From contig JAPPNJ010000053.1 in the NCBI GenBank assembly GCA_028818705.1, forward strand, positions 48,628-112,627: a stretch of DNA of 64,000 nt. The letters are read 5' to 3'. The translations under genes and the position numbers were made by a program. Source of the stretch: Candidatus Poribacteria bacterium (GTDB lineage Bacteria; Poribacteria; WGA-4E; WGA-3G). This document shows, one piece after another, positions 56,479 to 64,000 of the stretch; position 1 is the first letter of the stretch, and every line of letters begins with the position of its first letter. The notes beneath the pieces were generated by a model. The model saw nothing but the letters and a program-made list of their open reading frames with translations. It searched no databases and had not been told where the DNA came from.

Positions 56479-57753
56479 ATGACTGAAACCACGCTTTTTG
56501 ATATCTCGTATGAAGCGCGAAAGAAGCCGCTGTTGAACCAAACGTTGGAGCGGCTTCAGCCTATCTATAGCAACGCGGAACTGGATGTTCTCCGTATTGA
56601 TCGCACAAGTCGTGAGGGCTTGGCACAACGTTCTGGACGCGGGTTTGTCAATAGGGATACCCTCGAAACCGTGCTTGGCAACCTGTTAGAATGTGTGGCA
56701 CCCGGATCGCACAATGCGCCCCATCTCCACCATCAGAACCAAGGGCTCTCAGAGGCGATTGAAGAGGTGGCAGATCAGTTGTATGCCATGGTAGCGCAAT
56801 CTTTTTTAGCGGTTACAGACGAAACATACCTGGGTGCTGCCCTTGAAACTGCCTTTTCGCTCCTCTGGGAACTCCCACGGCTTAAAAGCCGAGCGCTCTG
56901 GAATCGCTTCGCCTCTCTCAAAGACCCAGCCGTCTGGGATGCGTATCTTCTCCACACAGGCATCTCGCGAGAAAAAATCGCTGCCTTGGATTTTCGTTCC
57001 CAAATTGACGTGGCAATCCAAGAACGGACTTTTGAACCGTATCAAGATTTTCTCGGCACTTTGAATCTCACTTCCGTTTTGGACTATCAACTCCAACTGG
57101 TGGGTAGCACTTATCCAGGTTGGCGGATCCTCTTTTACCACGATGTGGCACATGCCTTGACGCAAACCGAACCGCTCGAGGAGAGTCCAGCCATCCAGAG
57201 AGTCCCTGTTCCATTGTTGCCACGTGCCATATCGGAACTCGCTGGACGCTACTATCAAGCCGATTTGCACCCGGAGACACAAATAGGCGATGCCAATTTC
57301 TTAGAACACCCGCATCGCGGTGTAACTACTGGTCAAACAGGAATTATAGGTTCTGGATGTGTTATCTACCCTTGCACGCTCGGTGGTTTGAGCGTCAAAG
57401 TCAAACAACGGCATCCTGTCATCGGCGATTTTGTTGAGATCGGTACAGATACGAGTTTGCTCGGTCCCGTCCAGATTGCTGATTACTCCTCCGTCGGTAC
57501 AAATACTGAAATTTACGGGTTTGTTGAAATTGAGCAGCGGTGCCGTATCGGGTCGTCAGTCATTATCGGGACTATCCGCGGCGCTGCAGAACATCCCGGA
57601 AAAATTTATATCGGTGATGAGGTGCGGATCGGGGATGGAACCGTCATTGAAAATACATCAGAGATGGACCTGATTATACCGAACCGCTCGCAAATCCCAG
57701 CGCGAAGTCACGTCGCGAATGACGGGTTCGGATTCCCACGATACGTGGTCTGA
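56479..57753 (+). CDS. Serine O-acetyltransferase-like left-handed beta-helix protein
   Basis: 424 residues from the ATG at 56479. A helical N-terminal region (about 1-250) is followed by hexapeptide repeats (about 265-415). Motifs resemble EpsC-type serine acetyltransferases: YPGWRILFYHDVAHAL, VPVPLLPRAISELAGRYYQAD, then FLEHPHRGVTTGQTGIIGSG, GGLSVKVKQRHPVIGD. The catalytic DH pair of EpsC is changed to EH here (LEHPH), so acetyl transfer to serine is uncertain. In-frame codons upstream of 56479 lack a ribosome binding site. It sits after the aminotransferase, consistent with a serine-to-cysteine branch. Confidence 0.8.
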   Translation: MTETTLFDISYEARKKPLLNQTLERLQPIYSNAELDVLRIDRTSREGLAQRSGRGFVNRDTLETVLGNLLECVAPGSHNAPHLHHQNQGLSEAIEEVADQLYAMVAQSFLAVTDETYLGAALETAFSLLWELPRLKSRALWNRFASLKDPAVWDAYLLHTGISREKIAALDFRSQIDVAIQERTFEPYQDFLGTLNLTSVLDYQLQLVGSTYPGWRILFYHDVAHALTQTEPLEESPAIQRVPVPLLPRAISELAGRYYQADLHPETQIGDANFLEHPHRGVTTGQTGIIGSGCVIYPCTLGGLSVKVKQRHPVIGDFVEIGTDTSLLGPVQIADYSSVGTNTEIYGFVEIEQRCRIGSSVIIGTIRGAAEHPGKIYIGDEVRIGDGTVIENTSEMDLIIPNRSQIPARSHVANDGFGFPRYVV

Positions 57754-58079
57754 CTTTAAAAAATTTTGATAGGCGGACAAGAGTGGTGACTGTCCACGAA
57801 GTCGGACACCGGAGCAAAGTCTATTAAGTAACGCGAGTTGCCAGTTTGTAGCATAACCTAATCAACTGTATGAAGTCCGTATGGACTTCACCGAGGTTGT
57901 GCAGCCTCGGACGCAAACTAACAGTTTGCGCTACAAAATGCCTACGCATCATGACCGATTTCAATGAAAAACGGTAGCTGCGCGCCTAAAATCTCGTAAG
58001 TAGCAACTTGGGTTACATAGGTGGCAAGTTGGGTTAAGTATAACCATTCCCACCCGTCGTCAGAAAAATATGAGGAAGT
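57754..58079. other. 326-base repeat-rich gap before purH
   Basis: No gene. It holds a TTGCCAGTTTGTAGCATAA repeat (about 57840, also at about 12290), a GAAGTCC/GGACTTC hairpin, a CCGAGG/CCTCGG hairpin, the third CGCAAACT hairpin (57912-57930), and a 21-base near-direct repeat (GCAACTTGGGTTA, GCAAGTTGGGTTA) just before the purH ribosome binding site. Confidence 0.6.
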
Positions 58080-59645
58080 ATGAAAAAAATAAAGCGCGCT
58101 TTGATCAGCGTCTACGATAAAACGAACCTTTTGGAAATAACAACTGCCCTTGCACAACATGGTGTAGAGATCCTCTCTACCGGTGGCACGGCTCGACACC
58201 TCCGAGACGCTGGAATTGACATCCTCGATGTCTCTGACTACACGGGTTTTCCTGAAATGCTGGACGGTCGGGTTAAGACCCTGCATCCGAAAATTCATGG
58301 CGGACTTCTCGCTGAATGGGATAGGACAGCACACAGCAGACAGGCGGAGGCACAGGGCATAAACCCTATTGACATGGTGATCTGTAACCTCTATCCGTTT
58401 GAAGCAACCGTCGCCAAACCGGACGTGACACTTCCTGAAGCGATTGAGAACATCGATATCGGCGGTCCAACGATGATTCGCGCCGGAGCGAAAAATTACC
58501 GGCATACCGCCGTTCTCACAGATCCAAGCCAATATCCACAGATCATCGCCGACTTAGACGCTAATGACGGTTGCCTTTCGGAAGAGAGACGATTTGAACT
58601 TGCCAGCGCAGCGTTTGTTCATACAGCACAATACGACGCTGCAATCTCCACCTATCTTGCCAACGTGGGGTCCGGATCAGACGGATTCGCGCCGGACCTG
58701 ACGCTCCATTTCAAGAAAGAACGGACACTCCGCTACGGCGAAAATCCACATCAACGCGCCGCTTTCTACAAAACCGAAACCGAACCTGGGGCGTGCGCGG
58801 CATGGGCAAACCAACTGAGTGGGCAACCGCTCTCCTTTAACAATATCCTCGATTTGGAAGCCGCCTTAGAAATCGTCAAGGACTTCGCGCAACCTGCGTG
58901 CGCCATCATCAAACATAACAACCCGTGTGGACTCGCGATTGGCGACAACGGACAAGATGCTTTCACAAAGGCGCTGGCATGCGATCACACTTCTGCTTTC
59001 GGTTCGATTGTTGGGTTAAACCGCAGCGTGACAATTCAGACAGCGAATACGATTCGAGCAGCGGCGAAAGAAGGCATCAAAATCGATGCGATTATAGCCC
59101 CGAGTTACACTGAAAAAGCGTTGCGTGCCTTATCTCGCGTTAAACGCCGTCCGATTCTGGAAACAGGACCGCTCTCGTCTACGGAGCGAGTCTTGCAAGT
59201 TCGCAACGTCACGGGTGGTGTGCTGGTTCAAGACCCAGACCTCCACGAATTGAGTGCTGATGCTCTAAAGGTTGCTACTCAGCGTGCCCCGACAGACGCA
59301 GAGATGGAATCTCTACTTTTTGCGTGGAAGGCGTGCAAACACGTCAAATCCAACTGTATCTTGCTTGCCCAAGGGACACAGAGTATCGGCATCGGTGCCG
59401 GACAGATGAGCCGAGTGGATTCCACCATTATCGCTATCCGAAAGGCGGGGGAAAAGGCGAAAGGGGCGGTGTTAGCCTCGGATGCCTACTTCCCATTCCC
59501 AGACGGTGTTGAGATTGCTGGTGAAGCGGGTATCAGTGCCATTATTCAGCCCGGCGGCTCTGTCAATGACGAACCTGTGATTGCAGCTGCGAACGCTTAC
59601 GGGATGGCGATGGTGTTGACGGGTGTGCGCCATTTTCGGCATTAA
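58080..59645 (+). CDS. purH: Bifunctional AICAR transformylase / IMP cyclohydrolase
   Basis: 521 residues. It carries out the last two steps of IMP synthesis. The N-terminal MGS-like IMP cyclohydrolase domain has STGGTARHLRDAGI and DGRVKTLHPKIHGGLL; the AICAR transformylase domain has LRYGENPHQRA, AIIKHNNPCGLA and IQPGGSVNDEPVIAAAN. Length and motif order are normal. GAGGA lies just before the ATG at 58080. No other purine genes are in the window. Confidence 0.96.
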   Translation: MKKIKRALISVYDKTNLLEITTALAQHGVEILSTGGTARHLRDAGIDILDVSDYTGFPEMLDGRVKTLHPKIHGGLLAEWDRTAHSRQAEAQGINPIDMVICNLYPFEATVAKPDVTLPEAIENIDIGGPTMIRAGAKNYRHTAVLTDPSQYPQIIADLDANDGCLSEERRFELASAAFVHTAQYDAAISTYLANVGSGSDGFAPDLTLHFKKERTLRYGENPHQRAAFYKTETEPGACAAWANQLSGQPLSFNNILDLEAALEIVKDFAQPACAIIKHNNPCGLAIGDNGQDAFTKALACDHTSAFGSIVGLNRSVTIQTANTIRAAAKEGIKIDAIIAPSYTEKALRALSRVKRRPILETGPLSSTERVLQVRNVTGGVLVQDPDLHELSADALKVATQRAPTDAEMESLLFAWKACKHVKSNCILLAQGTQSIGIGAGQMSRVDSTIIAIRKAGEKAKGAVLASDAYFPFPDGVEIAGEAGISAIIQPGGSVNDEPVIAAANAYGMAMVLTGVRHFRH

Positions 59646-59792
59646 CGCCAATCACAGAAATCCAGTAGTTCGTAAGCATGTTATTTTTTCCTTGCGTGCT
59701 TTGAAAAAACACCTCAATTTAGAGGTGATATCTTGTAACAATTCAATCCAGTGTTTGTTCTAACCACTAAAATATTTTCAGGTTTACATCTT

Positions 59793-60416
59793 TCAATGTG
59801 AGTCAGCATTTTTTACAATCATTTTATAAATGTCTTCGACTTCACTCGGAGAAGTCATGAACCACTCTTTTCCAGGGACCTCCGCTATCTGTTTCCCCCG
59901 GAACTTTAGGATATTGTGGAGGAGCTGCTCCAGATTTTCCGCATCATCTGTTCTAAGGACAAGACGAAGCTCCAGAAGTTCTGGCATTTCGCTGGGTGCT
60001 TGTGTTTCAACGCTACCAATCTTGCATGCCCAAAACTCCTTGCCTTCGGATTCCGCCAGACACCGATAGGCTGGATAATAGCAGAGGCAGACAGAATTTT
60101 TGCCCTTACCAAGCGTCCGGACGGCATCTGCATCAAAAAGATTCTTTGGAGGGGCACTGGGGGTTGAAAATATAGACCACTCCCCGCGAGACGGATTGTT
60201 GGCAAGTCCTTGCTTCTTCATTACGCTTAGGGCAGCCGAGACAGGATGCATTTCATTCGTCGATAGACTTCCACCACGCTTGATGTGCATTTCATCCACA
60301 ACGCGCTTCAGTTCCTTTTTCTGGACGCCTGTTTTGCCTGAGAACATCTCTATGACGAGTTCTTTTGCTATCTTCAGGGTAAGGGGTTTCCCGGCGTGTT
60401 CGTAACTTTGATTCAT
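59793..60416 (-). CDS. GIY-YIG-like (T5orf172-type) nuclease-domain protein
   Basis: 207 residues, ATG with GGAGG. Residues about 1-85 are a helical, HTH-like region (MHIKRGGSLSTNEMHPVSAAL). Residues about 105-200 show CLCYYPAYRCLAESEGKEFWACKIGSVETQAP, LRLVLRTDDAENLEQLLHNIL and VPGKEWFMTSPSEVEDIY, matching T5orf172/MUG113-type GIY-YIG relatives, with the KIG Lys and a Glu near EWF. Such domains cleave DNA, but activity is not certain here. The gene converges on purH. Confidence 0.75.
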   Translation of the reverse strand: MNQSYEHAGKPLTLKIAKELVIEMFSGKTGVQKKELKRVVDEMHIKRGGSLSTNEMHPVSAALSVMKKQGLANNPSRGEWSIFSTPSAPPKNLFDADAVRTLGKGKNSVCLCYYPAYRCLAESEGKEFWACKIGSVETQAPSEMPELLELRLVLRTDDAENLEQLLHNILKFRGKQIAEVPGKEWFMTSPSEVEDIYKMIVKNADSH

Positions 60417-61356
60417 CTGAAAGTCCTCCTTTCTTCCTTAAACAAAAAGTGTCAAATCGGTAATCGCTTGGTTGTTCATTTGATAAAACCTTCCTATCTG
60501 TCTTTGAAATTTCCAATTATCTCATCTTCAGAACAGACTGCCTTACGCATTAGGTTCTGGTTATGAAAAGTCAATTTTTTATTATCATTTAAATATAAAA
60601 TAATAACGCCTATATCTAACTATGGATTATATGATATTTTGAAAAAAAATCAAATTCTTTCCACAATAGTTGTTAATTTTGCTTGAAAGGTGCATTATAC
60701 TTTATAATCTTATCGGATTTTTTGTTCTGTGCTATAAAAGTGATAACTTAGGCTATACAAATATAAAATTATTATATCGTGTGCTTAATATGTAGTAAAA
60801 TTATACTTATAATTGCGTAAATAAGCCAAAATTAAAAGAATCATAAAGCATATAACATCGAAAATCCAATTTTTCGTCAAATTTTTGAGACCAGAAAAGC
60901 CGATGTTATTGGGATTCAAAGATTTACAGGATAGGTGTCGGTTAGCCGGCTTACCCTTCGCTCTTGTGCTCCTTGGTATGTGTCTCTGCTGTGATTTTAA
61001 AAACTTGGAGGGGTACAGGAACACCCCTCAATGAACTGTTAAATGGAAACAGAATACAGAGATTGATAAAACGTGGGTGGGCTTGAAAAAACAAAATTAG
61101 ACATCATGCTTTCTTGTGTGCTATAATTGTTTGTAACACTCGTAATTTGGTCGGGACTTCGTTCCTTTTCGCGCTTTGCGATCTGCGAATTGCAATATGT
61201 GAATTGCTATTACAGATTCAAGACAGATTGAACTGAGAAAAATAACCCTAAACTTTTTCGCTGTAGTTTCTATAATTAAGAGAGACGTTTTTATTAATGC
61301 GCCTGAATGTTGACAAACAGATATGTTTCAACGGTTCAAAAACAAGGAGAGGCGTT
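60417..61356. other. 940-base gap, AT-rich, no supported gene
   Basis: The stretch from about 60540 to 60860 is markedly AT-rich compared with the neighbouring genes. TTGCTT at 60679 and TATAAT at 60703 could be a promoter (spacer 18), but no reading frame with a ribosome binding site follows. A 79-codon minus-strand frame at 60785-61024 has no coding-like features. The gap ends at the STAS gene ribosome binding site AAGGAGAGGCG. Confidence 0.5.
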
Positions 61357-61749
61357 ATGGAAATTACGACAACCCTGAAACGTGGCATTCCGATTTTGGA
61401 ACCTCGCGGAAAAATCACGGGTCCTGGGATCTCGGTGTTGCGAGAAAAGCTGGCATTGTGGATAGATGACGCTAATACACCTTATCTGCTTATAGATTTC
61501 ACAGAGATCCGTAAGATAGATTCCTCGGCGTTGGGTATGCTGCTGAATGCGCACACCAACGCCTCACAGAAGGGAACGCGTATCGGACTGATCAATGTTG
61601 GCAAACATATCAAGAACTTGCTTGTTTTGACGCGGCTGGTGAATGTTTTTCAGTGTTTTCAGACGGCGGACGCTGCTGTCTTGGCGTTGGCACCGACGGT
61701 GCAGCGGATCAACGGTGTCTCGAAGCACCTGCCGATGGTGCCACCCTGA
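61357..61749 (+). CDS. STAS-domain anti-sigma factor antagonist, copy 2
   Basis: 130 residues from the ATG at 61357 (AAGGAGAGG upstream); an in-frame start at 61297 is less likely. STAS fold: IPILEPRGKITGPGISVL, then YLLIDFTEIRKIDSSALGMLLNA with the likely phospho-Ser in DSSALG, and NLLVLTRLVNVFQCF. It is about as long as and clearly related to the STAS protein at 41355. A sigma factor gene follows 281 bases later, across a MITE-like element, so the pair may form a sigma control switch. No anti-sigma HATPase is visible. Confidence 0.9.
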   Translation: MEITTTLKRGIPILEPRGKITGPGISVLREKLALWIDDANTPYLLIDFTEIRKIDSSALGMLLNAHTNASQKGTRIGLINVGKHIKNLLVLTRLVNVFQCFQTADAAVLALAPTVQRINGVSKHLPMVPP

Positions 61750-61803
61750 AAACACAGATGACTGGCGATAGCGGCGTGGCGTTGCGGCAGCAGCGTGTTT
61801 CTA

Positions 61804-61940
61804 ATACCAAATCTGAAAAATAAATTCGCATTTAGAGATTTTGAAATGCTATGAGGTTTCCTATGGCTTGGACGGCCGAGGGGACCTCGCCCCTACGAAC
61901 CGGTTTTCGTTAATGAGAAAAAATCCTTCAGAAATGGTAT
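61804..61940. mobile_element. MITE-like element, copy A (137 bases)
   Basis: Ends ATACCAAATCTGAA and, in reverse complement, ATACCATTTCTGAA match in 12 of 14 positions. The middle carries a CGAGG/CCTCG hairpin. A nearly identical copy (63599-63777) lies downstream, differing mainly by a 42-base insertion. There is no coding capacity. The two copies flank the sigma factor and the broken EamA gene. Confidence 0.75.
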
Positions 61941-61989
61941 AAATCGTTGCCGGTGTTCTTGAGAATCTAATAGCTTGCGTCCTCGGCGT

Positions 61990-62007
61990 GCATACCAGTC
62001 GGTATGC
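61990..62007. repeat. Hairpin upstream of the sigma factor
   Basis: GCATACC, loop AGTC, GGTATGC is a perfect 7-bp hairpin, 24 bases before the ATG at 62031 and upstream of its GGAGG. It could influence translation of the sigma factor. Confidence 0.5.
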
Positions 62008-62030
62008 CGCCGGAAACGGAGGGTAAGCGG

Positions 62031-62663
62031 ATGACTTTAAAATGTCAATCGATAGGCGTTAAATGTCCATCTTACGACCATCAAGGTTTCTTTAAGGCAG
62101 ATAATGACACAGTAAAATCTTTTTTCCCGGATCTCAGCCACTGTGCGACGTGTATGAGCCAGACGCCGCCGAAACGCCCTGACCTCGAAGAGGATCTGTT
62201 TCAAGTTGCTGCCCTGACACTCATTGATAAGGGACCAAAGTTCAATCCGGTGCATGAAAGTGGTGCGAGTTTCAGAAGCTTTATCCGTGTGCGCATCTGC
62301 GGTGCCCTCATGGATGCGAAGAAACGGAAGATCAAACAAAACCTACGGGAAGTGCCGACGTCCTATGTTCCCGTAAATGAGACGTGGGAGACCGCTGCCG
62401 GGTCGATTTTGCAATTTCCCGACCCACAGGCTGACTTTGAAGACCGACTCGCTGAAGATCTCAGTTTTGCGTCCGCGCTCCCGGACATCTTGAACATCCT
62501 CACCCCTGGTGAACAAAAAGTTTTCACCTACCTCCGCGAAGATTGGCAAAATCATGAGATTGCCAGCGTCTTGAATCTTTCAAAAGGACGCGTCAGTCAA
62601 CTCGTTAAACAGATTATCAAGAAGTTGACAACCGCTGGACAACGGCTCGGCTTGAACGCTTGA
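62031..62663 (+). CDS. Small sigma-70 family RNA polymerase sigma factor
   Basis: 210 residues from the ATG at 62031 (GGAGG upstream). An N-terminal Cys cluster (LKCQSIGVKCP, then CATC near residue 40) suggests a metal site. A region-2/3-like helical part follows, then region 4: LTPGEQKVFTYLREDWQNHEIASVLNLSKGRVSQLVKQI, a canonical helix-turn-helix that would contact the -35 box. It lies downstream of the STAS gene and may be its partner. Alternatively it belongs to a sigma group specific to this phylum. Confidence 0.8.
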   Translation: MTLKCQSIGVKCPSYDHQGFFKADNDTVKSFFPDLSHCATCMSQTPPKRPDLEEDLFQVAALTLIDKGPKFNPVHESGASFRSFIRVRICGALMDAKKRKIKQNLREVPTSYVPVNETWETAAGSILQFPDPQADFEDRLAEDLSFASALPDILNILTPGEQKVFTYLREDWQNHEIASVLNLSKGRVSQLVKQIIKKLTTAGQRLGLNA

Positions 62664-62692
62664 AGCCGAAATAGGATGTCTTCAGTTACGCT

Positions 62693-63592
62693 TTAACGCT
62701 GTAGATTGACTAAATAGATCCCTGCTGCCACTAATCCAGTGCCCACCAATACGCTGACAGTTAGCGCATCGCCTAAGAACAGGTTGCTAAACAAGACACC
62801 CGACACCGGCATCAAAAAAGAAAAGACGACCAGTTTGCTTGCCTTATATGTTCTTAGCGTCCAGGTCAACGCTAAAAAGCAGAAGCCAGTGATAATCCAC
62901 CCTTGGTAGATCAATGCGCCACCGCTTGCCAATGTCCACTCTATTGACTGCGCACCTTCAAAGAGATAACTTAAGACCAGAAAAATCGGAATGTTTAAAC
63001 CCAATACCCAAACAAGTAATCGGTAAGGATAGATGTCTTGGACGAATACCTTTGTTAGCGTAACGCGGAGTGCCAAAAAGCACGCGGCGAGTATCACGAT
63101 CAGGTCACCAATGAGGTATTCCGTGCCATTCCCTCCCTGTAGGTTCGGGGCGAGGGCGACAAGGACCCCGCAAAAAGCGGCGAAAATCCCTAATATCTTT
63201 CTAACAGAGAGGCGATCATCTGGGAGCCAGAAATGCCCGAATAGGACAGTAAAAACTGGGTAAAGGGTGAAAAAAATGGTGGATCGAGAGGCTGTCGTCA
63301 GTTAGGTACCGACATTCAGCGTGATTGTATGCAACGTGTAGAGTGCTGCCATCAGGAGTAATCGACGCAATTCCTCAAAGCGCAATCGCATCGACATTCC
63401 ATAGTAGAATCCTATCGCTCCAACAGCGATAACGCCCAGCATACAACGAAAAAGCGCCATTTTCAGCGGTGGAAAACCTTGCAAACCGATTTTAACTGCC
63501 AACGACCCGCCGCCCAAAAGAGAAACAACAAACAACATAAGGACAATAATCTTACCGGGGGGATTTTCATTTCTAAATTCTTTTTCTATCAT
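62693..63592 (-). pseudogene. EamA/DMT-type transporter interrupted by an in-frame stop
   Basis: Reading the minus strand from the ATG at 63592, residues 1-96 end in ITLNVGT at TAA (63302-63304). The same frame then continues for 202 codons (LTTASRSTIFFTLYPVFTVLF) and ends with LVGTGLVAAGIYLVNLQR at 62693. Together they form the ten-helix EamA fold with both halves. The stop falls where intact members often have a Gln in NVGTQ, so a CAA to TAA change would explain it. EamA proteins export metabolites or amino acids. It may be a pseudogene or a sequencing error. Confidence 0.7.
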
Positions 63593-63598
63593 AACCTA

Positions 63599-63777
63599 AT
63601 ACCAAATCTGAAAAATAAATTCGTATTTAGAGATTTTGAAATGCTATGAGGTTTCCTATGGCTTGGACGGGCGAGGGGATTTAGTCTTTAAATAGACTAA
63701 ATCCATTCCTTGTATTACATTCCTCGCCCCTACGAACCGGTTTTCGTTAATGAGAAAAAATCCTTCAGAAATGGTAT
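63599..63777. mobile_element. MITE-like element, copy B (179 bases) with a hairpin insertion
   Basis: Same ends and flanks as copy A at 61804. Between GGGCGAGGGGA and CCTCGCCC it carries an additional 42-base segment whose TTTAGTCT and AGACTAAA arms pair. The insertion thus sits in the loop of the GGGCGAGG hairpin. Confidence 0.75.
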
Positions 63778-63843
63778 AAGTTGCCAGTTGTAGTACAATC
63801 TTTATGAAGATTAATTTATTAATTCGGTAATACCCCAATATCC

Positions 63844-63898
63844 GGATGCCCGAACTTGTTCGGGGAGTAGGGACGGGCCCAAACAAGTTTGGGCATCC
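63844..63898. repeat. GGATGCCC double-hairpin repeat, copy 2
   Basis: Outer arms GGATGCCC (63844-63851) and GGGCATCC (63891-63898) pair perfectly. Inside are two further perfect hairpins, CCCGAAC-TT-GTTCGGG and CCCAAAC-AA-GTTTGGG. It is related to the repeat at 49093. The remainder of the window from 63778 shows no gene. Confidence 0.75.
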
Positions 63899-64000
63899 CC
63901 CACAGAAGGTTATGAAATTACCGAAATATTTTCTGAAACCTCATTTATAGGACTTACGCAAAATTAGAAAATGAGTTGATATATCCTCATCGATCTATTA

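Noticed and set aside
60785..61024. Minus-strand 79-codon frame as a gene
   Set aside because: No ribosome binding site, in an AT-rich gap, with no recognisable fold.
61981..62031. tRNA-like fold upstream of the sigma factor
   Set aside because: Only one short hairpin; no acceptor stem, anticodon arm or T-loop signature.
63302..63304. TAA inside the EamA transporter read as a recoded codon
   Set aside because: No known decoding of UAA as an amino acid in such bacteria, and no recoding structure was seen. A point mutation or sequencing error is simpler.

Overview
The window looks like a chromosomal piece of a Candidatus Poribacteria-type bacterium (or a close PVC-like relative). This is inferred from gene content: a DUF1501 / DUF1549-DUF1553 / PPC-domain cassette of the kind common in Planctomycetes, several secreted WD40, LamG, YCF48 and FG-GAP proteins, type I sulfatases, a GH127 arabinofuranosidase, Gfo/Idh/MocA dehydrogenases, and a secreted protein ending in an NYPNPFNPETWIPY sorting-type domain. 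Sigma-70 promoters of the form TTGACA-N17/18-TAAAAT recur. I found no rRNA, tRNA, CRISPR array, prophage or plasmid backbone.

Layout. 1-12 kb, all minus strand: a PPC/IPT surface protein running off the left edge, DUF1501, DUF1549/DUF1553, a cytosolic WD40 propeller, a ThuA-like secreted protein, a beta-class DNA methyltransferase, a 30-residue membrane peptide, a sulfatase, and a cytochrome-WD40-HMA fusion whose reading frame passes through a UGA at the first metal-binding Cys (probable selenoprotein). 12-24.6 kb, plus strand: YceI, a membrane protein, a giant YCF48-repeat lipoprotein, Uma2, a VWA protein, a SNF2-SWIM helicase, a tandem pair of LamG proteins and an FGE-fold lipoprotein. 24.7-31 kb: a Dam-type methyltransferase, a second sulfatase, a broken DUF805 gene, a GxxExxY protein, an enolase-superfamily dehydratase and lysA. 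31-39 kb: an esterase, a fused DppD-DppF ATPase, mutL, a DUF6886 protein and a PQQ-propeller/FGE-fold fusion. 39-45 kb: a kinase-STAS pair, a VOC protein and a Rieske-GAF-PAS-sigma54 activator. 45-60 kb: GH127, two Gfo/Idh/MocA proteins, an InsA-like zinc-ribbon protein, a secreted beta-sandwich protein, the FG-GAP/ASPIC protein, an MBL hydrolase, an aminotransferase, a serine-acetyltransferase-like protein and purH. 60-64 kb: a GIY-YIG-like protein, a second STAS protein, a small sigma factor, and an EamA transporter interrupted by a stop codon.

How the genes fit together. Much of the set serves breakdown of sulfated or arabinose-rich glycans and sugar-acid oxidation (sulfatases, GH127, esterase, Gfo/Idh/MocA, dehydratase, peptide/oligomer importer ATPase), alongside core metabolism and repair (lysA, purH, mutL). 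Regulation by partner switching is suggested by two STAS proteins, one next to a kinase and one next to a sigma factor.

The most interesting signals are: (1) the UGA-containing HMA domain followed by a SECIS-like hairpin; (2) a Rieske iron-sulfur domain fused to a sigma54 activator with an operator-like palindrome at its promoter; (3) a family of nested hairpins and MITE-like repeats in which one palindrome sits in the loop of another; (4) a short TTWGxxK-type motif at or near the C-terminus of five secreted proteins; and (5) a hidden 30-residue membrane peptide whose ribosome binding site lies in a hairpin.
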